A stretch of 64,000 nt of DNA, from the NCBI GenBank assembly GCA_030998015.1, contig JARWMV010000235.1:310001-374000 (forward strand). Direction: 5' to 3'. This DNA comes from Ceratorhiza oryzae-sativae (taxonomy: Eukaryota; Basidiomycota; Agaricomycetes; Cantharellales; Ceratobasidiaceae). A model generated the notes under the pieces. That model had not been told where the DNA came from and did no database searches. It worked only from the letters and a program-made list of their open reading frames with translations. The position numbers and the translations under genes were made by a program. Positions 1 through 10,558 of this stretch are shown here, in pieces; positions within the stretch are counted from its first letter, which is position 1, and each line of letters begins with the position of its first letter.

Positions 1-851
1 GAAGGAACTTGCCAACCCCTGCGAGAGGTCCAGCCCGACCAACGTCGTGGAGAAACTCTCCACCACGTCCCCCGTGATACCCAGGATCGTCAAGCATAGG
101 GCTACCGCTGCTCCATAAATCCGAGTCACTCGAGTAATCGGGGTAACGCGAGTGCGAGCCTAGTCGGTTGTGCGAGTGGTATCTATCTGTTCGATGGTGT
201 CCGCGGTCTCCTTTATGGAAAAACTTGATTGCGATAGCTAACGTGGAGCGCATTAGGCAGGCGTAGGAGAGGAAGATGAAGGAGGCTGACCTGCAGCCGC
301 CAAAAGGGCTTCTTTCTTGCCGTGTTCGTCTCTGTACCGGTCGCCATGATTCCACCATCTGTCAACTGCATGGAATTCAGCTGACCACGTTGAAATTGTG
401 TCAGAGCGAGTCACCGACCTTCGTAAACGGCCATCTCGACGAGCGAACTCATTTGCCGCTCACGATCAACGTCGAGAACGGCTCCGTTACGATGATTGTA
501 TCGCCTCCATGCTTCGAATCCGGCTGCGGCGCCGAGCTCGAGAGCCATCATTCTCGTGGCGTCGGTCATTCCGCCGTAGAGGCTACGATGCCAAGATTCG
601 GACCTTCGCCTGCTCAGACCGTCTCGAAAGTAGTCGGACGCCTCTCTGATTAGGAGCGCAATGTCAACCGGCGAGCTGGTGAAGGTGTGAGCAGTCGGTG
701 GGGTAGCAAGGGCGCCCGGTACGTACGATGCTATGTGGTGGCCATGATGAGGTCCGCCAGAATATGGCAAGTCCGAATGAAAAGGTAGGCCCCCGGGCGG
801 CGAGAGGGAGCGAGAGTATCTGGATCTATGGGAATACATGGATTTCTGCAA
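1..851 (-). CDS. Hypothetical alanine-rich helical protein, partial at left edge
   Basis: Not recognised as a named family. The gene reads leftwards from an ATG at 849-851 and runs off the window. I infer three exons: 851-415, 358-291 and 237 to beyond 1. The introns are 414-359 (56 nt, GTGACT..GACAG) and 290-238 (53 nt, GTCAGC..TTAG, with a CTAAT branch-like site), and splicing keeps one open frame. The N-terminal ~60 residues are Ser/Pro/His/Gly-rich and probably disordered. A helical core follows with two Ala-rich stretches (near LELGAAAGFEAW and ALLAAAAIAI) and an aromatic segment (RWWNHGDRYRDEHGKK). The last visible exon is Ser/Asp/Gly-rich (YPDYSSDSD). The alternating amphipathic and Ala-rich helices recall small CipC/DUF3759-like fungal proteins, but only loosely. 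It is divergent from CCT8, with 442 bp between the starts. Confidence 0.6.
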
Positions 852-1293
852 GGTCGAGCGTGAGGGAAATCGTTGTCTGGTTATATGGATTGGGCGGGGG
901 CGTAGTCTCGTAATGGATATGGAGCATTCCTTTCTAATGCCGTATAGAACATGCGCAGTGGAGCCTCCAGGGTGGCACTGACATCATCGGAACAACAACG
1001 TAAAGTGTGCGGAAAAACTAAGCTTGATTCGCGAACAAGGCTCAATCTGTTGGGGTTACGGCCAAGCGCACACCCGATGGAGAAGCCGAATGTCCCGCAT
1101 TTGAAAGGTAGTTGTGGAGAGACCAAGTGTCGACGAGAAGCTTGGGTGACCCGTGACGGTTGACGCGGAGAAGCAGACAAGCGCCGGTGTGGCGAATCGC
1201 CCGGCCAGCCACCCAGCCACGTAATCAGGGACTTGCCGGCGCTTAATTTTCGGAGACGCGACGCGCCCTCGACCCGCACGCATCGTATCCGCC
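852..1293. promoter_or_regulatory. Divergent intergenic promoter region
   Basis: This 442-bp gap separates the starts of the leftward hypothetical gene and rightward CCT8, so it should carry both promoters. I see no convincing TATA box close to either start. The short open frames on both strands here look like chance. Confidence 0.4.
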
Positions 1294-3263
1294 ATGTCGC
1301 TCAAAGTGCCCAAGTCCAATAACCTGCAGCTGTTCAAAGATGGATATAAGCACCTCCAGGGCATCGAGGAGGCCGTCATGAGGAACATCCAGGCCGTCAC
1401 AGAGCTCTCCGATCTCGTGCGCACCAGCTTTGGTCCAAATGGTCCGCCCACGCGATTGCTGCCCAGCATCCCACGCTGACCGCGCACTTTCAGGCAGAAA
1501 TAAGCTCATTATAAACCACCTCGGAAGAATGTTCGTCACGTCTGATGCTGCGACTATTATCCGGGAGATCGAGGTCGTGCACCCAGCAGCCAAACTCGTG
1601 GTCATGGCATCGCAGGCGCAAGAGGCAGAGGTGGGTGACTAGTCTACTGAAGCTATTTTAAGCTGCTTATCGTGCATCATTCAGATGGGCGACGCGACAA
1701 ATGCAGTGATTGTTCTGGCGGGCGAGTTACTCAAAAAGTCCGAGCACCTCTTAATCATGGGGCTGCACCCCAGTGAGATTGTCATCGGTTACGAGCTGGC
1801 GTGTACAAAAGCTCTGGAAGAACTTGAAAGTAAGCCGTTCACTCTTGTACCGCCTGGAGCCTCGCGCTGACGTACAATTCCAGCCCTCTCCAACTACAAC
1901 CTTGCGAAACCATTGACCAAGGAATCTCTGTCGGTTGTGCTTAAATCCTCGATCGCCTCGAAACAATACGGTTCGGAAGACATGATTGCATCGTTGGTAG
2001 CCGAGGCGGCGTTGGCTGTCATGCCATCTCGTCCGGAACACTTTAATGTCGATAACGTACGGGTCGTCAAGATCATGGGTGGTTCATTAAGCAGTAGCAG
2101 CGTTGTACGGGGTATGGTCTTTGGACGTGAGCCAGAAAGTCAGTACCAATACTAGGCTCGACGTCTTGAGAGCTAATATTTGGTTTAGGTGTCATTAAAA
2201 ACGCGACCAAAGCCAAGGTCGCAGTCTACACTTGTGGTCTCGACATCGCCCAAACCGAGACCAAGGGCACTGTGCTGCTCCGAAATGCAGAGGAAATGTT
2301 AAACTTTACCCGCGGAGAGGAGCAGCAAATGGAAAAGGTTAGCCTTGCTCCTATTTTTCTCGTCGCGCTTCTAACCTACCCACAGATCTTTAAAGAAATC
2401 GCCGACTCTGGCGTAAAGGTTATTATCGCTGGAGCAGGTGTGGGCGAGCTTGCGCTGCACTACCTCGACCGGTTCTCCATCCTCGTCATCAAAGTCCTCT
2501 CTAAATTCGATCTCGGTCGACTGTGCCGTGTTGTAGGTGCGACACCTCTCGCCCGCCTCGGTGCTCCGACAGCAGAAGAAGCTGGTTCGGTGGACATTGT
2601 CGAATGCATCGAGATTGGTGGGGATCGCGTGACGGTATTCAGGCAAGACCCCCCAGCGGGGAGCGCTGCAGAAAAGAGCAAGACAGCCACGATCGTTCTC
2701 CGCGGGGCAACCGCCAATACCCTGGACGACATGGAACGAGCGATCGATGATGGGGTAAACGTGATCAAAGCGCTGGTCAAGGACGATCGATTGGTTCCTG
2801 GAGCCGGGGCAGCCGAGATCGAGCTCGCTAAACGTGTCGAGGCGTATGGTGCTAGCCTGCGGGGGCTGTCACAGCATGGAGTCAGGCGGTATGCCCAGGC
2901 GCTGGAAATCATACCGAGTACCCTCGCCGAAAGCGCAGGGCTCGACATGACCGAGGTTGTGAGCAAGCTGTACGAGAAGCATACCGAGGCGGATGGCGCT
3001 GCTTGGGGAGTCGACATCGAGGTTAGTTTCGGTTGAAACACTAGTCAAGTAACACTAACGTTTGCCCCATCTAGTCGGAAAAGGATGGAATTCTCGATAC
3101 ATCCAAAGAGCAGATATATGATTCACTCGCCGCCAAGTCGTGGGCGATCCGAATGGCGACCGAGGCTGCGGTGGAGGTCTTGCGCGTGGACAGCATTATC
3201 ATGTCCAAACCAGCTGGAGGACCAAAAGTACCCAAGCAGTCTGGGAACTGGGATGAAGATTGA
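1294..3263 (+). CDS. CCT8: T-complex protein 1 subunit theta (CCT8)
   Basis: One of eight subunits of the cytosolic chaperonin TRiC/CCT, which folds actin, tubulin and other clients using ATP. Seven exons join in frame to 552 residues, the usual size for the family: 1294-1441, 1494-1630, 1685-1829, 1884-2138, 2189-2337, 2386-3021 and 3075-3263. All introns are 48-54 nt GT-AG. The N-terminus (MSLKVPKSNNLQLFKDGYKH) and the phosphate-binding loop (TSFGPNG, interrupted by intron 1) are visible. MGDATN stands where most CCT subunits have GDGTT, a theta feature. The apical domain and a C-terminal equatorial segment with VPGAGAAEIELA follow. The C-terminus is Gly/Pro then NWDED. Codon use and splicing look normal, and I see no damage. 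Confidence 0.96.
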
Positions 3264-3555
3264 CGCATGTGAATATTAAAAGGATTTTACGCATTTAATC
3301 AACATATTCCACCTAGACAATTACTGCCACGATTGTACAACGAGACCTCGATGAAGCAGAACTATTATAGGCTTACATGGTTGTTTGGCTCCGATCGTCA
3401 GGATGCAAATTTAGTCGACTCTTCGAGTTGATTCCGGCCGGCAGCCACTCTAGCGTTATGACTCGTCCAAGGCCATCCACAACTGCATACCTCTGGATCC
3501 CCAGAAAGAGCCAACACATATTAAACCATATTCTTGAGCTATAACTGACCTTCCT

Positions 3556-5331
3556 ATGCTTAGGCGGGCCGGGTTTTGTGCTTTTGTGGCTCCCAAGCAT
3601 ACCAGACCGGGATTCATTCCCACTTTTGGTCTCCGCGCAGATTGGCTCACTCGGTCATCGACGTCCCCAAATGCAATATATTTCGTTTTGGAGATGGCCA
3701 GAGGGCCACCCCCGCCTTGACTGACGTACAGTGGACTGTAAACGAAGGAGAGAGCTGGGCGATCACGGGTTCACAGCGGAACGATGTCGTCGAGGTGGGC
3801 TATACTGCGAGCAAAGACATGTTTTGAATACTTAGAATACCCTAAAAGATGCTCCTAGGACATACTCGTATCACACCGCCGCCGCCAGCCGGCCTTTACC
3901 CATTCTTAACCGCTGCCCAAAAGGACCCGCACGACCTGATCACACACGTCTCCTTTTCGCCCCAACGATCCGCCTCGGGCGGTGCGTTTTACGATTTCAC
4001 AGCCAGATACGGTGCGGTCCGTGAAGAAGACCGAACAACGCTTCGAGAATCGCTCGAGGGAGAAATCGACAACACACTTGCCGAACAGTTGGACTTGAAG
4101 CGACTGCTAGATTTACCGCTTGTTGCACTGAGCAACGGTCAGACGAGACGGGCGAGAATCCTACAGGCGTTGATGAAGGTGCCAAAACCAGAGTTGTTGG
4201 TTTTGACTGAGCCGTTGAGTATGCAGGGTTCTTCTAAGACGGGGTATTCAACTGATATGGGCGTGCAGCTGGGTTGGACGTGGATCACCGACCGAGACTT
4301 GTGAACCTCCTCCATACATTACATGACAGACGAGCCCCCCGAATAATCATGACTCTTCGAGAACAAGATCCAGTTCCGGAATGGGTTACACATATTGTGC
4401 GAGCCGAAGGTGGTCAAGTTGCGATTGGAAACCGCGAACGGATGATGCTGAAGCATCATCAGCACTATTTGGACCGAGCACCAATAGTAAAACAGGAAAG
4501 CGTCGGGAAACCAATAGTCGAGATCAATGGGCTAAATATTGCATATCATGAGCGGAAGATCTTGACTAACGTAAACTGGACAATCAGAGAGGGAGAGAGG
4601 TGGCATCTCAAAGGACCGAATGGTGAGCGAACTAAAAAATAAATAAAATAAAATCCACTCTAACGAATTCCCTATCATTTTGGATTCAGGCTCGGGTAAG
4701 ACCACACTCCTAGCAATGATAACCGGGGACCACCCCCAATCCTACTCTCAGCCCGCGTCTTCCCTGACCTTGTTTTCAAAGCCCCGGCGCTCAATTGCAA
4801 CAACTACGCTCCAACGCCGAATCGGACTCGTCTCGCCGGAATTATTTAATGCATTTCCTCGCCGCTTGCCTGGTTTGACCGCCCGGGATGCAATCGCGAC
4901 CGGGTTTGACGCGACGTTTGCGTTTAGGCAGCGTACGGGGAAGAAGACGCCAGGCTTAACGAGCTCACGCAGCAATTTGGTTTCGGAATGGGCAAGGAAG
5001 GTCATAAAGAATTTGCCCTTCTAGGTGCAGACGAGCAGGCTTTGGTGCTACTCATGCGTGCGTTAGTGGCCAAGGCGCCGCTATTGATTTTAGACGAGGT
5101 GAGTAGGCGTTGAGTATTGGTGAAATATTCTAATGTGCCCCTTTCATGTAGCCATTTGCGGGTATGGGCGATCAAATGGCTGAAAAGGCCAAACAGTATC
5201 TTGCGGAAAGCCTCGATCCATCCCAAGCTGTCGTACTGGTTACTCATTGGGAAGAAGAGGTTCCCTGGCCAGATACTGCTATTCAACGGATTGAACTAAA
5301 AGGTGGAACTTGTGTACGCGTCAACATATAA
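3556..5331 (+). CDS. Tandem ABC ATPase, YDR061W-like, with apparent frameshifts
   Basis: A soluble protein with two ABC nucleotide-binding domains and no membrane segments, resembling fungal YDR061W and bacterial ModF-type ATPases. Introns are 3795-3848, 4219-4268, 4623-4689 and 5099-5151. Domain 1 has a degenerate Walker A (GSQRNDVVE instead of GxxxxGKT), a signature LSNGQ and a Walker B reading LLVLTEP (Asp to Thr). Domain 2 is better kept: GPNGSGKTT, split by an intron, LLILDEP and the switch LVTHWEE. Its signature-region sequence is LGADEQ rather than LSGGQ. The start is uncertain: ATG 3556 gives a presequence-like MLRRAGFCAF, but the frame must shift near 3630-3640 to enter domain 1. A second shift is needed near 4945, where AAGAAGACGCC fits if one G is missing. 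It is either a decaying gene or carries two assembly indels. Confidence 0.75.
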
Positions 5332-5873
5332 ATTGGATAGACAATGTGCAGTTTAATTCGAGACAATTGTTCGAACGTTCCCTAGTTATCCCTTGTCCCC
5401 CATCGCATATATCAGCATCTGGGCCCAACCGATGTCAGTATGTCAAGGGCCTTGTTATATTTAGGATAGGCTGGTAATATCATCGGCGAGCTGTTTCTTA
5501 ATTGATTTAGTGTCACGAAGAATCTCGATTGTTGTAATTATCTTAGGTATCGCCGGTGCAAGAACGCTCTCCGCAGCCGCAACTACTCCAAATATCTCAA
5601 GTCCAGGCATGAGTAATACAGTATGCAGCTGCTAGCAAAGGTGTCAGGGTCAAGAGCAAAATAGCACATCACCAGAAGCCGCCTTTCAAAGACGAGGCAA
5701 GCGAATAAGCGATGCTTTCGACACCTTGCTCTGAAATGTGGCAGTGAATTGCCACCTGCCACAGGTTCGGGTTTAAAATGTGGGAATTCCCTCAAGGAAC
5801 CCTACGGAATCGAAAACTCAACCTGTATAAATATTATGGTGGTATGTATGCGCACTCGAAACGGCTAGATCTG
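5332..5873. other. Intergenic, no gene seen
   Basis: This lies between the convergent ends of the ABC ATPase and methyltransferase copy 1. Only short open frames without family resemblance occur, so it probably holds two 3' ends. Confidence 0.4.
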
Positions 5874-7111
5874 CTATATCTTTGTTGCGTACAGGCAGTT
5901 TAGTTTTAACAAAACACAATTCTCATGCCGACTCAGATCATCAAGTAAGCCCTCTATTCGATTATCCACCTCCTTATCCCCCATTCCAGCATCCCTCAAG
6001 AGACCGGACATGTCTCGCATGGACATAGAGAATAGGTGTTTCGAGTACAAGATCATGTCAGCATCGATGTGATCTGTGCATGAGAATCCCTCGTGTGGAT
6101 AGGCCGGGTTTGTCCGTGTTATCAACTGAATATCCTTGAAACCGGCCTGAGGGTGGCTCCACAGGTCAGATTCTGGTGCGAGCCATTGCGGAAGCTTGTA
6201 GCATGTATCCGGGTCAATACCTAAGCCAGTCACATGGCGCCGAAAGGGAACAGCGAGTTGGCGTATTCGAGGGTTCGTGGATGCAGCAGGCACTGCTATG
6301 TTTTTGGGGTCCCAGAATCGCGGATCACGTTCTGTAATATATATAAATCCCCCTGGCCGAAGTACACGATGCACCTCACGCAGTAAACCGCGGTAGTCTC
6401 TCACCTTGATCAAGTCACCGGATGTACTGGCATCTCCCATAATAAGAGACTCACCATTTCTAAAATGAAACTCAAGAAAACCGCGTCTTGTGATCCATCC
6501 TCCAGTAGAAGTCCCTCAGTATAGTCGTACACTTCAAACTTAACGTTTTGACGCGGAACATGAGGAATTATTGGCACGATATCTATGGTTTGAAACTGGA
6601 CATGCGGAAACTGGGTAGCCATGGCTTGTATCCTCAATTCCGTGTCAGTGCAAACATTAAATAGTGGGTGAGCGAGGCAGGCACAACGTACTCACCATAT
6701 CCCGGTTTTTGTACCCAACTCGAGCACCCGTCGTTCCCGACCATCAACAGTCCCGAGCATCTGTACCACCGGCCCCACAACTTCGCCTCCAAACACTCGC
6801 TTGGCTACAAAATATCGGAGCGTGTGTCGTCGGATGTTGTCGGATGGAAACCACTTTGCGACGTTATTACTCGCTGGCTGTTGTCGTCCGTGGCGTATTA
6901 CAAAATAACCTCAATATATAAAAGGTTAGATCGGATTTAAGCGAGCACATTAAATGGTACCAGGCAAGTCCTCTGACTCAATTGTTGTGCCAGAATTCAT
7001 TGTTTCTGCCTCCGACTCAAAGCTGGACGGGGGACGCTCCGATTCAGGACTAGGTATGACATGGTAGACAACCCCATCTGTCTCAGTGTCGTAGTAGGAA
7101 AAGACGCCCAT
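5874..7111 (-). CDS. LaeA/UMTA-type class I methyltransferase, copy 1
   Basis: Predicted SAM-dependent methyltransferase of the fungal LaeA-like (UMTA) group, whose members are linked to secondary metabolism; the substrate is unknown. Four exons make 357 residues: 7111-6961, 6909-6696, 6632-6455 and 6404-5874. The intron positions are identical in copies 2 and 3. Visible are the N-terminal MGVFSYYDTETDGVVYH, SAM motif I LELGTKTGIW, the acidic loop VYDYTEGLLLEDGSQDAVF and post-motif REVHRVLRPGGFIYITE. The second intron starts GTGAGT, unlike the GC donors in copies 2 and 3. It is the most diverged of the three. A hAT element sits only 280 bp upstream of its start, which may affect its promoter (inference). 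Confidence 0.88.
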
Positions 7112-7597
7112 ACTGTGACCGCGTAGATTTATGCAACTGCGCAAGTGAAATTTTCACGAGGGAAAAGGGAGGAAGCACACCAAGAGTCTGGCACAAGTCC
7201 TTGGGTTTTAAAGGGCCTCGCCTCTGCGAACGGATTCCGGGCCGTGATCTGGACGCGAAATCGTGGAATCATTAAACCACGTGTAAATTCTTACAATAAT
7301 ATCTACTACATTTGTTCTACTTTCAGGCACAAGCCGGCCGCGGATCGGGGCCGACGGTCGACTGGCTCTAAATGCGGAAAAGATCCTCACTAGGGCTCCT
7401 GCGGATGCGGTTCGGATCGAATGAGCTAGAAAACCGGCGAATATTACCTCATCAACAGAACAGAGCCGCGTACAATCCGCCCCACTCGCGGTTAGCCGAT
7501 GCTGATCGGATATCACGTGTCATTATGACGTGTGCTGCAAACACAAAACCCAATTTGTGTACAGACATAGAGAATGATAATATATACATGTCCCCAA

Positions 7598-10304
7598 TTA
7601 TGCAGAACCCGATGCGTATCTCAATTTCTTCTCAAGTATTATTCCGGCACGGTAGTTCATCAGAGTTCGGATTGTGTCTGCAGAAAGCGAGGCACATCGC
7701 AACGATATCACATCCCGACCTGCACTGAAAACTTGCTCCACAGCAACAGATGTACCTGAGGGAGCGGTTAGGTTGGAAGGCACGGTTGTAGCAGCGCTAG
7801 TGACATACCTGGTATACACAGGAAGTCTTGAGCCATTGCGGCAAGTCGAGGGAAGCGATGCGCATTCAGGTGCCACCAATCTAAAGGCGGCAAGGTGGTA
7901 ACTTCCTCCTTAAGATACTTGCGTATCTCAGCTACTGAAGAAGCAAAGCCTGGTAGAACGCTGTCTCGCCTAGGTAGTTGTTGCTTCCAAGCACATGTAA
8001 ACTTGTCATCGTTATCATCAGCAATCGGAGTGGGTGAAATTTGCAATTCAGGTGCTGAAGTGTGAGCATTGTTGCCTGAATAGAATTCGCTACACGTGTC
8101 GTATAGAGATCTTGTGCAATCCTTGACCCACTCTTCAGAGAACAAATCTGATGTGTGCGGCTGTTGAGCTTTGAATAGTTCGCCCTTAAATCGAGGATCT
8201 AAGACTAATTGAATGTTAGTGAATAGGTTTGCTACAATTGGGCTCAAGATAGCTTACTTGTCGCAAAGAAATAGTACTCTGAATCATAAGTAGACTGGTC
8301 AAAGAATTCCAGGAGCTTTTCCTTGCAAGCCCGTACACCATTCAGCAATTCAGGCGATCTCTTGACTGAAATGCTTTTCTCTAAAGCTGATATATGCGCA
8401 ATCAGGACAGAGTATATGCGCAATGAGAAGCTGAGAGTGGGATATTTCTCTGCGGCCATCATGGACAAAGTGCTGCGAAAGAACTAGGAAAAAAAGTGAG
8501 CTCATGTGTGTGCTTTCTTATCTGTAACAATCAAAATACCTTGAGCCAGTTACATATCTGGGTCACAATCTCCCAGTCGCGCTTTGAGAGTGCGTAATGC
8601 CAATATATCTTGATTTTTGGGTGCGATGTAAGCGAGTCAATTGTCTGGAAGGAATACTCATTAATATTCACTACAGAACCAACTGTCAAGGTGAGTTTTA
8701 GCGTACCTCAGAAAACTCCAAAGCACGCTCAAGCATATAGAATGTGGAGTTCCACCGGGTTACAACATCTAAAATAAGATTTTTTATCTTCTTCCGTTTG
8801 TAAGGCTTGTTTATGTCGGCAGCCTTCCGCTCATGGTAGTCCTCGATGGATTCAGCAATCGATCGAAACAGGTCCATACGCTGGGGTGAAGAGCGGATAA
8901 GCTTAACAAGCTTTCGAATCTATATGTGCAAATACTATGTGATTAATTGATTTTTAAATGAGATGAACCATTCACGTACCTTGTCGATTGCTGAAGAGAG
9001 ATTAACAGCAAAGTCAGCTATTGAGCTGTCATCGTCCTCATTAGCCTCCTGATTGTCTGATGCTACGACCATCTCCGCATCTTCAGCTGTAAGATTCAGG
9101 TCTGTCGGATCGAAATCTCGTATATCTGTCGATGGCGGGATTGCAGAAACGCCTCGTAACAGCGACATGACGGCAAGGTGGATTACATGAGATAGACAAC
9201 GTATATGACCTTTTTCGCTGTCCCAGCGTGTAGTGGAGGTGGATCGTTCTAGGGCAGCAGCAAGGTGGCACACAAGAGTACCATTACTACTTGCATTATC
9301 GCTCACAAGAGCTAATAGTTTGTCCCCGATTCCCAACTCAGATATAGTTGTAGCCATGGCATTTGCCATGTTCTGGCCATCATGCGCCCTGTGCAGTTCA
9401 ACGAAGTCAATCAGGCTTTCCTCCAGCCGCCAATCGTGGGTAATCCAACTGGCCGTTATTGCAAGAAATGCAATCTTATTTGAAGACGTCCAGGCATCGC
9501 AGGCAATAGCCATGAGTCCTCGTAAAGATCTCAGATATTGCTTCATTGAGCGGCGCATGGTTTCGGCGTGGCTGAAAACACGTTCCTGAATGGCCTCAGC
9601 CTTAAGCAGATGACCTTCAAGTGCTGGTTTGAGATACGTAAGAATATCTTGAAACTCCTCGTTTTCAACTTCGCTGAAGGGCTGATTGCCAGTAACAATC
9701 CATCTTGTCAAGCGTCGGAATAGCTCATCCATATTAAACGACTGAAGCAGTAGCATATAGTCAGTATATAAACAAGAAGTAGATATAAACTTATACACAC
9801 ACCTCCTGAGCAACCGTTGACATATCCTGAACTCCCTGTTCTGGAGAAGTGCTGTTCTCGGCCTTCGGTCTTGCTGCCGGACCCAAATATTCGTCAACTA
9901 GACAGGTGTTTTCCCATATGAGTGCATGCTTTTCTTTCAAGTGAAGACGAGCGTTTGACGTAGAACCTCGTGATCGTCCACCTCTGATCCATTTCCATCC
10001 TTTTCCCTGCTGACAAATGCCACAGCGTAGAGTGCATGAAACCAGCCCCGAGATCATCTAATACAGGATCAAACATATCGACAAAATTGTACACAAGTGA
10101 ACGATTTTGGGAGAAGTGTACACTGTCTGCAGCGTTACAAATCGAGGCACGATAACTCATAGCACGTCAGCAGGCATGAACAGCATCAGGTACAACAGCC
10201 GGATCATCGGAAAGAGGGCAGTTGTCGCTATCGATGTCATTAATGCGACGACGTTTGGATGGTTGCCCTTCGGGCAATGTAGGAGAAACCTTAACAGAAG
10301 ACAT
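7598..10304 (-). pseudogene. hAT transposase, copy 1, N-terminally disrupted
   Basis: Transposase for cut-and-paste transposition, built from seven exons like copy 2. An N-terminal BED-type zinc finger (CGIC..HLHLKEKH) is visible. The RNase H-like core includes ACDAW, LVSDNASSN and CLSHVIHL. The C-terminal dimerisation motif contains VAVEQVFSAGRDV. Two defects lie at the 5' end. A TGA replaces CAA of copy 2 in the codon after GCCTGC (near 10166). A 2-nt deletion after GATGATCTCGGG (near 10040) moves the zinc finger out of frame. The rest is open, including the C-terminal exon that carries a stop in copy 2. A downstream start could still give a truncated protein, so complete inactivation is inferred. 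Confidence 0.85.
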
Positions 10305-10343
10305 AGCAAATCAGTTTTGGGATCGATTGATGCGCCGCCGCTG

Positions 10344-10353
10344 CTTATATATA
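10344..10353 (-). promoter_or_regulatory. TATA-like box of hAT copy 1
   Basis: TATATATAAG on the minus strand, about 40 nt upstream of the transposase ATG. The same box at the same spacing occurs in copy 2. Confidence 0.5.
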
Positions 10354-10558
10354 CGCGCCTCGAAGGCGGGATTTGGTTGGGCTGGTCAATTTGAAATCCC
10401 CGCCGCTGCTGACTCACCAACCGAGAACATTCTCGGCTATTCGCAGTTTTCGGTTTCGGATGTATGCAAGTCCCGGCTCGGCTATCCTATCCACAAACCG
10501 AAATTCGATCCGTCGGTTTGTACGGATAAACCGAAACCGCAGGGGCCCTAATCCTCAC

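Larger units (their letters stand above)
7391..10550 (-). mobile_element. hAT DNA transposon, copy 1 (3160 bp)
   Basis: A complete hAT-superfamily element. Perfect 8-bp target duplications ATCCTCAC lie at 7383-7390 and 10551-10558. The imperfect terminal inverted repeats start TAGGGCTCCTGCGG on the left and TAGGGCCCCTGCGG on the right (reverse strand). A transposase-like gene lies on the minus strand, with a TATATATAAG box at 10344-10353 upstream of it. It is almost the same length as the copy at 17735-20896, which lies in the opposite orientation. Confidence 0.93.

Noticed and set aside
276..653. Plus-strand open frames at 276-653
   Set aside because: They lie antisense to the spliced hypothetical gene and have no family features.
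4748..5005. Minus-strand frame opposite the ABC ATPase second domain
   Set aside because: It is a shadow of the coding strand, which carries clear Walker motifs.
7145..7393. Small plus-strand gene upstream of methyltransferase 1
   Set aside because: It crosses the hAT target duplication and enters the hAT end; no domain.
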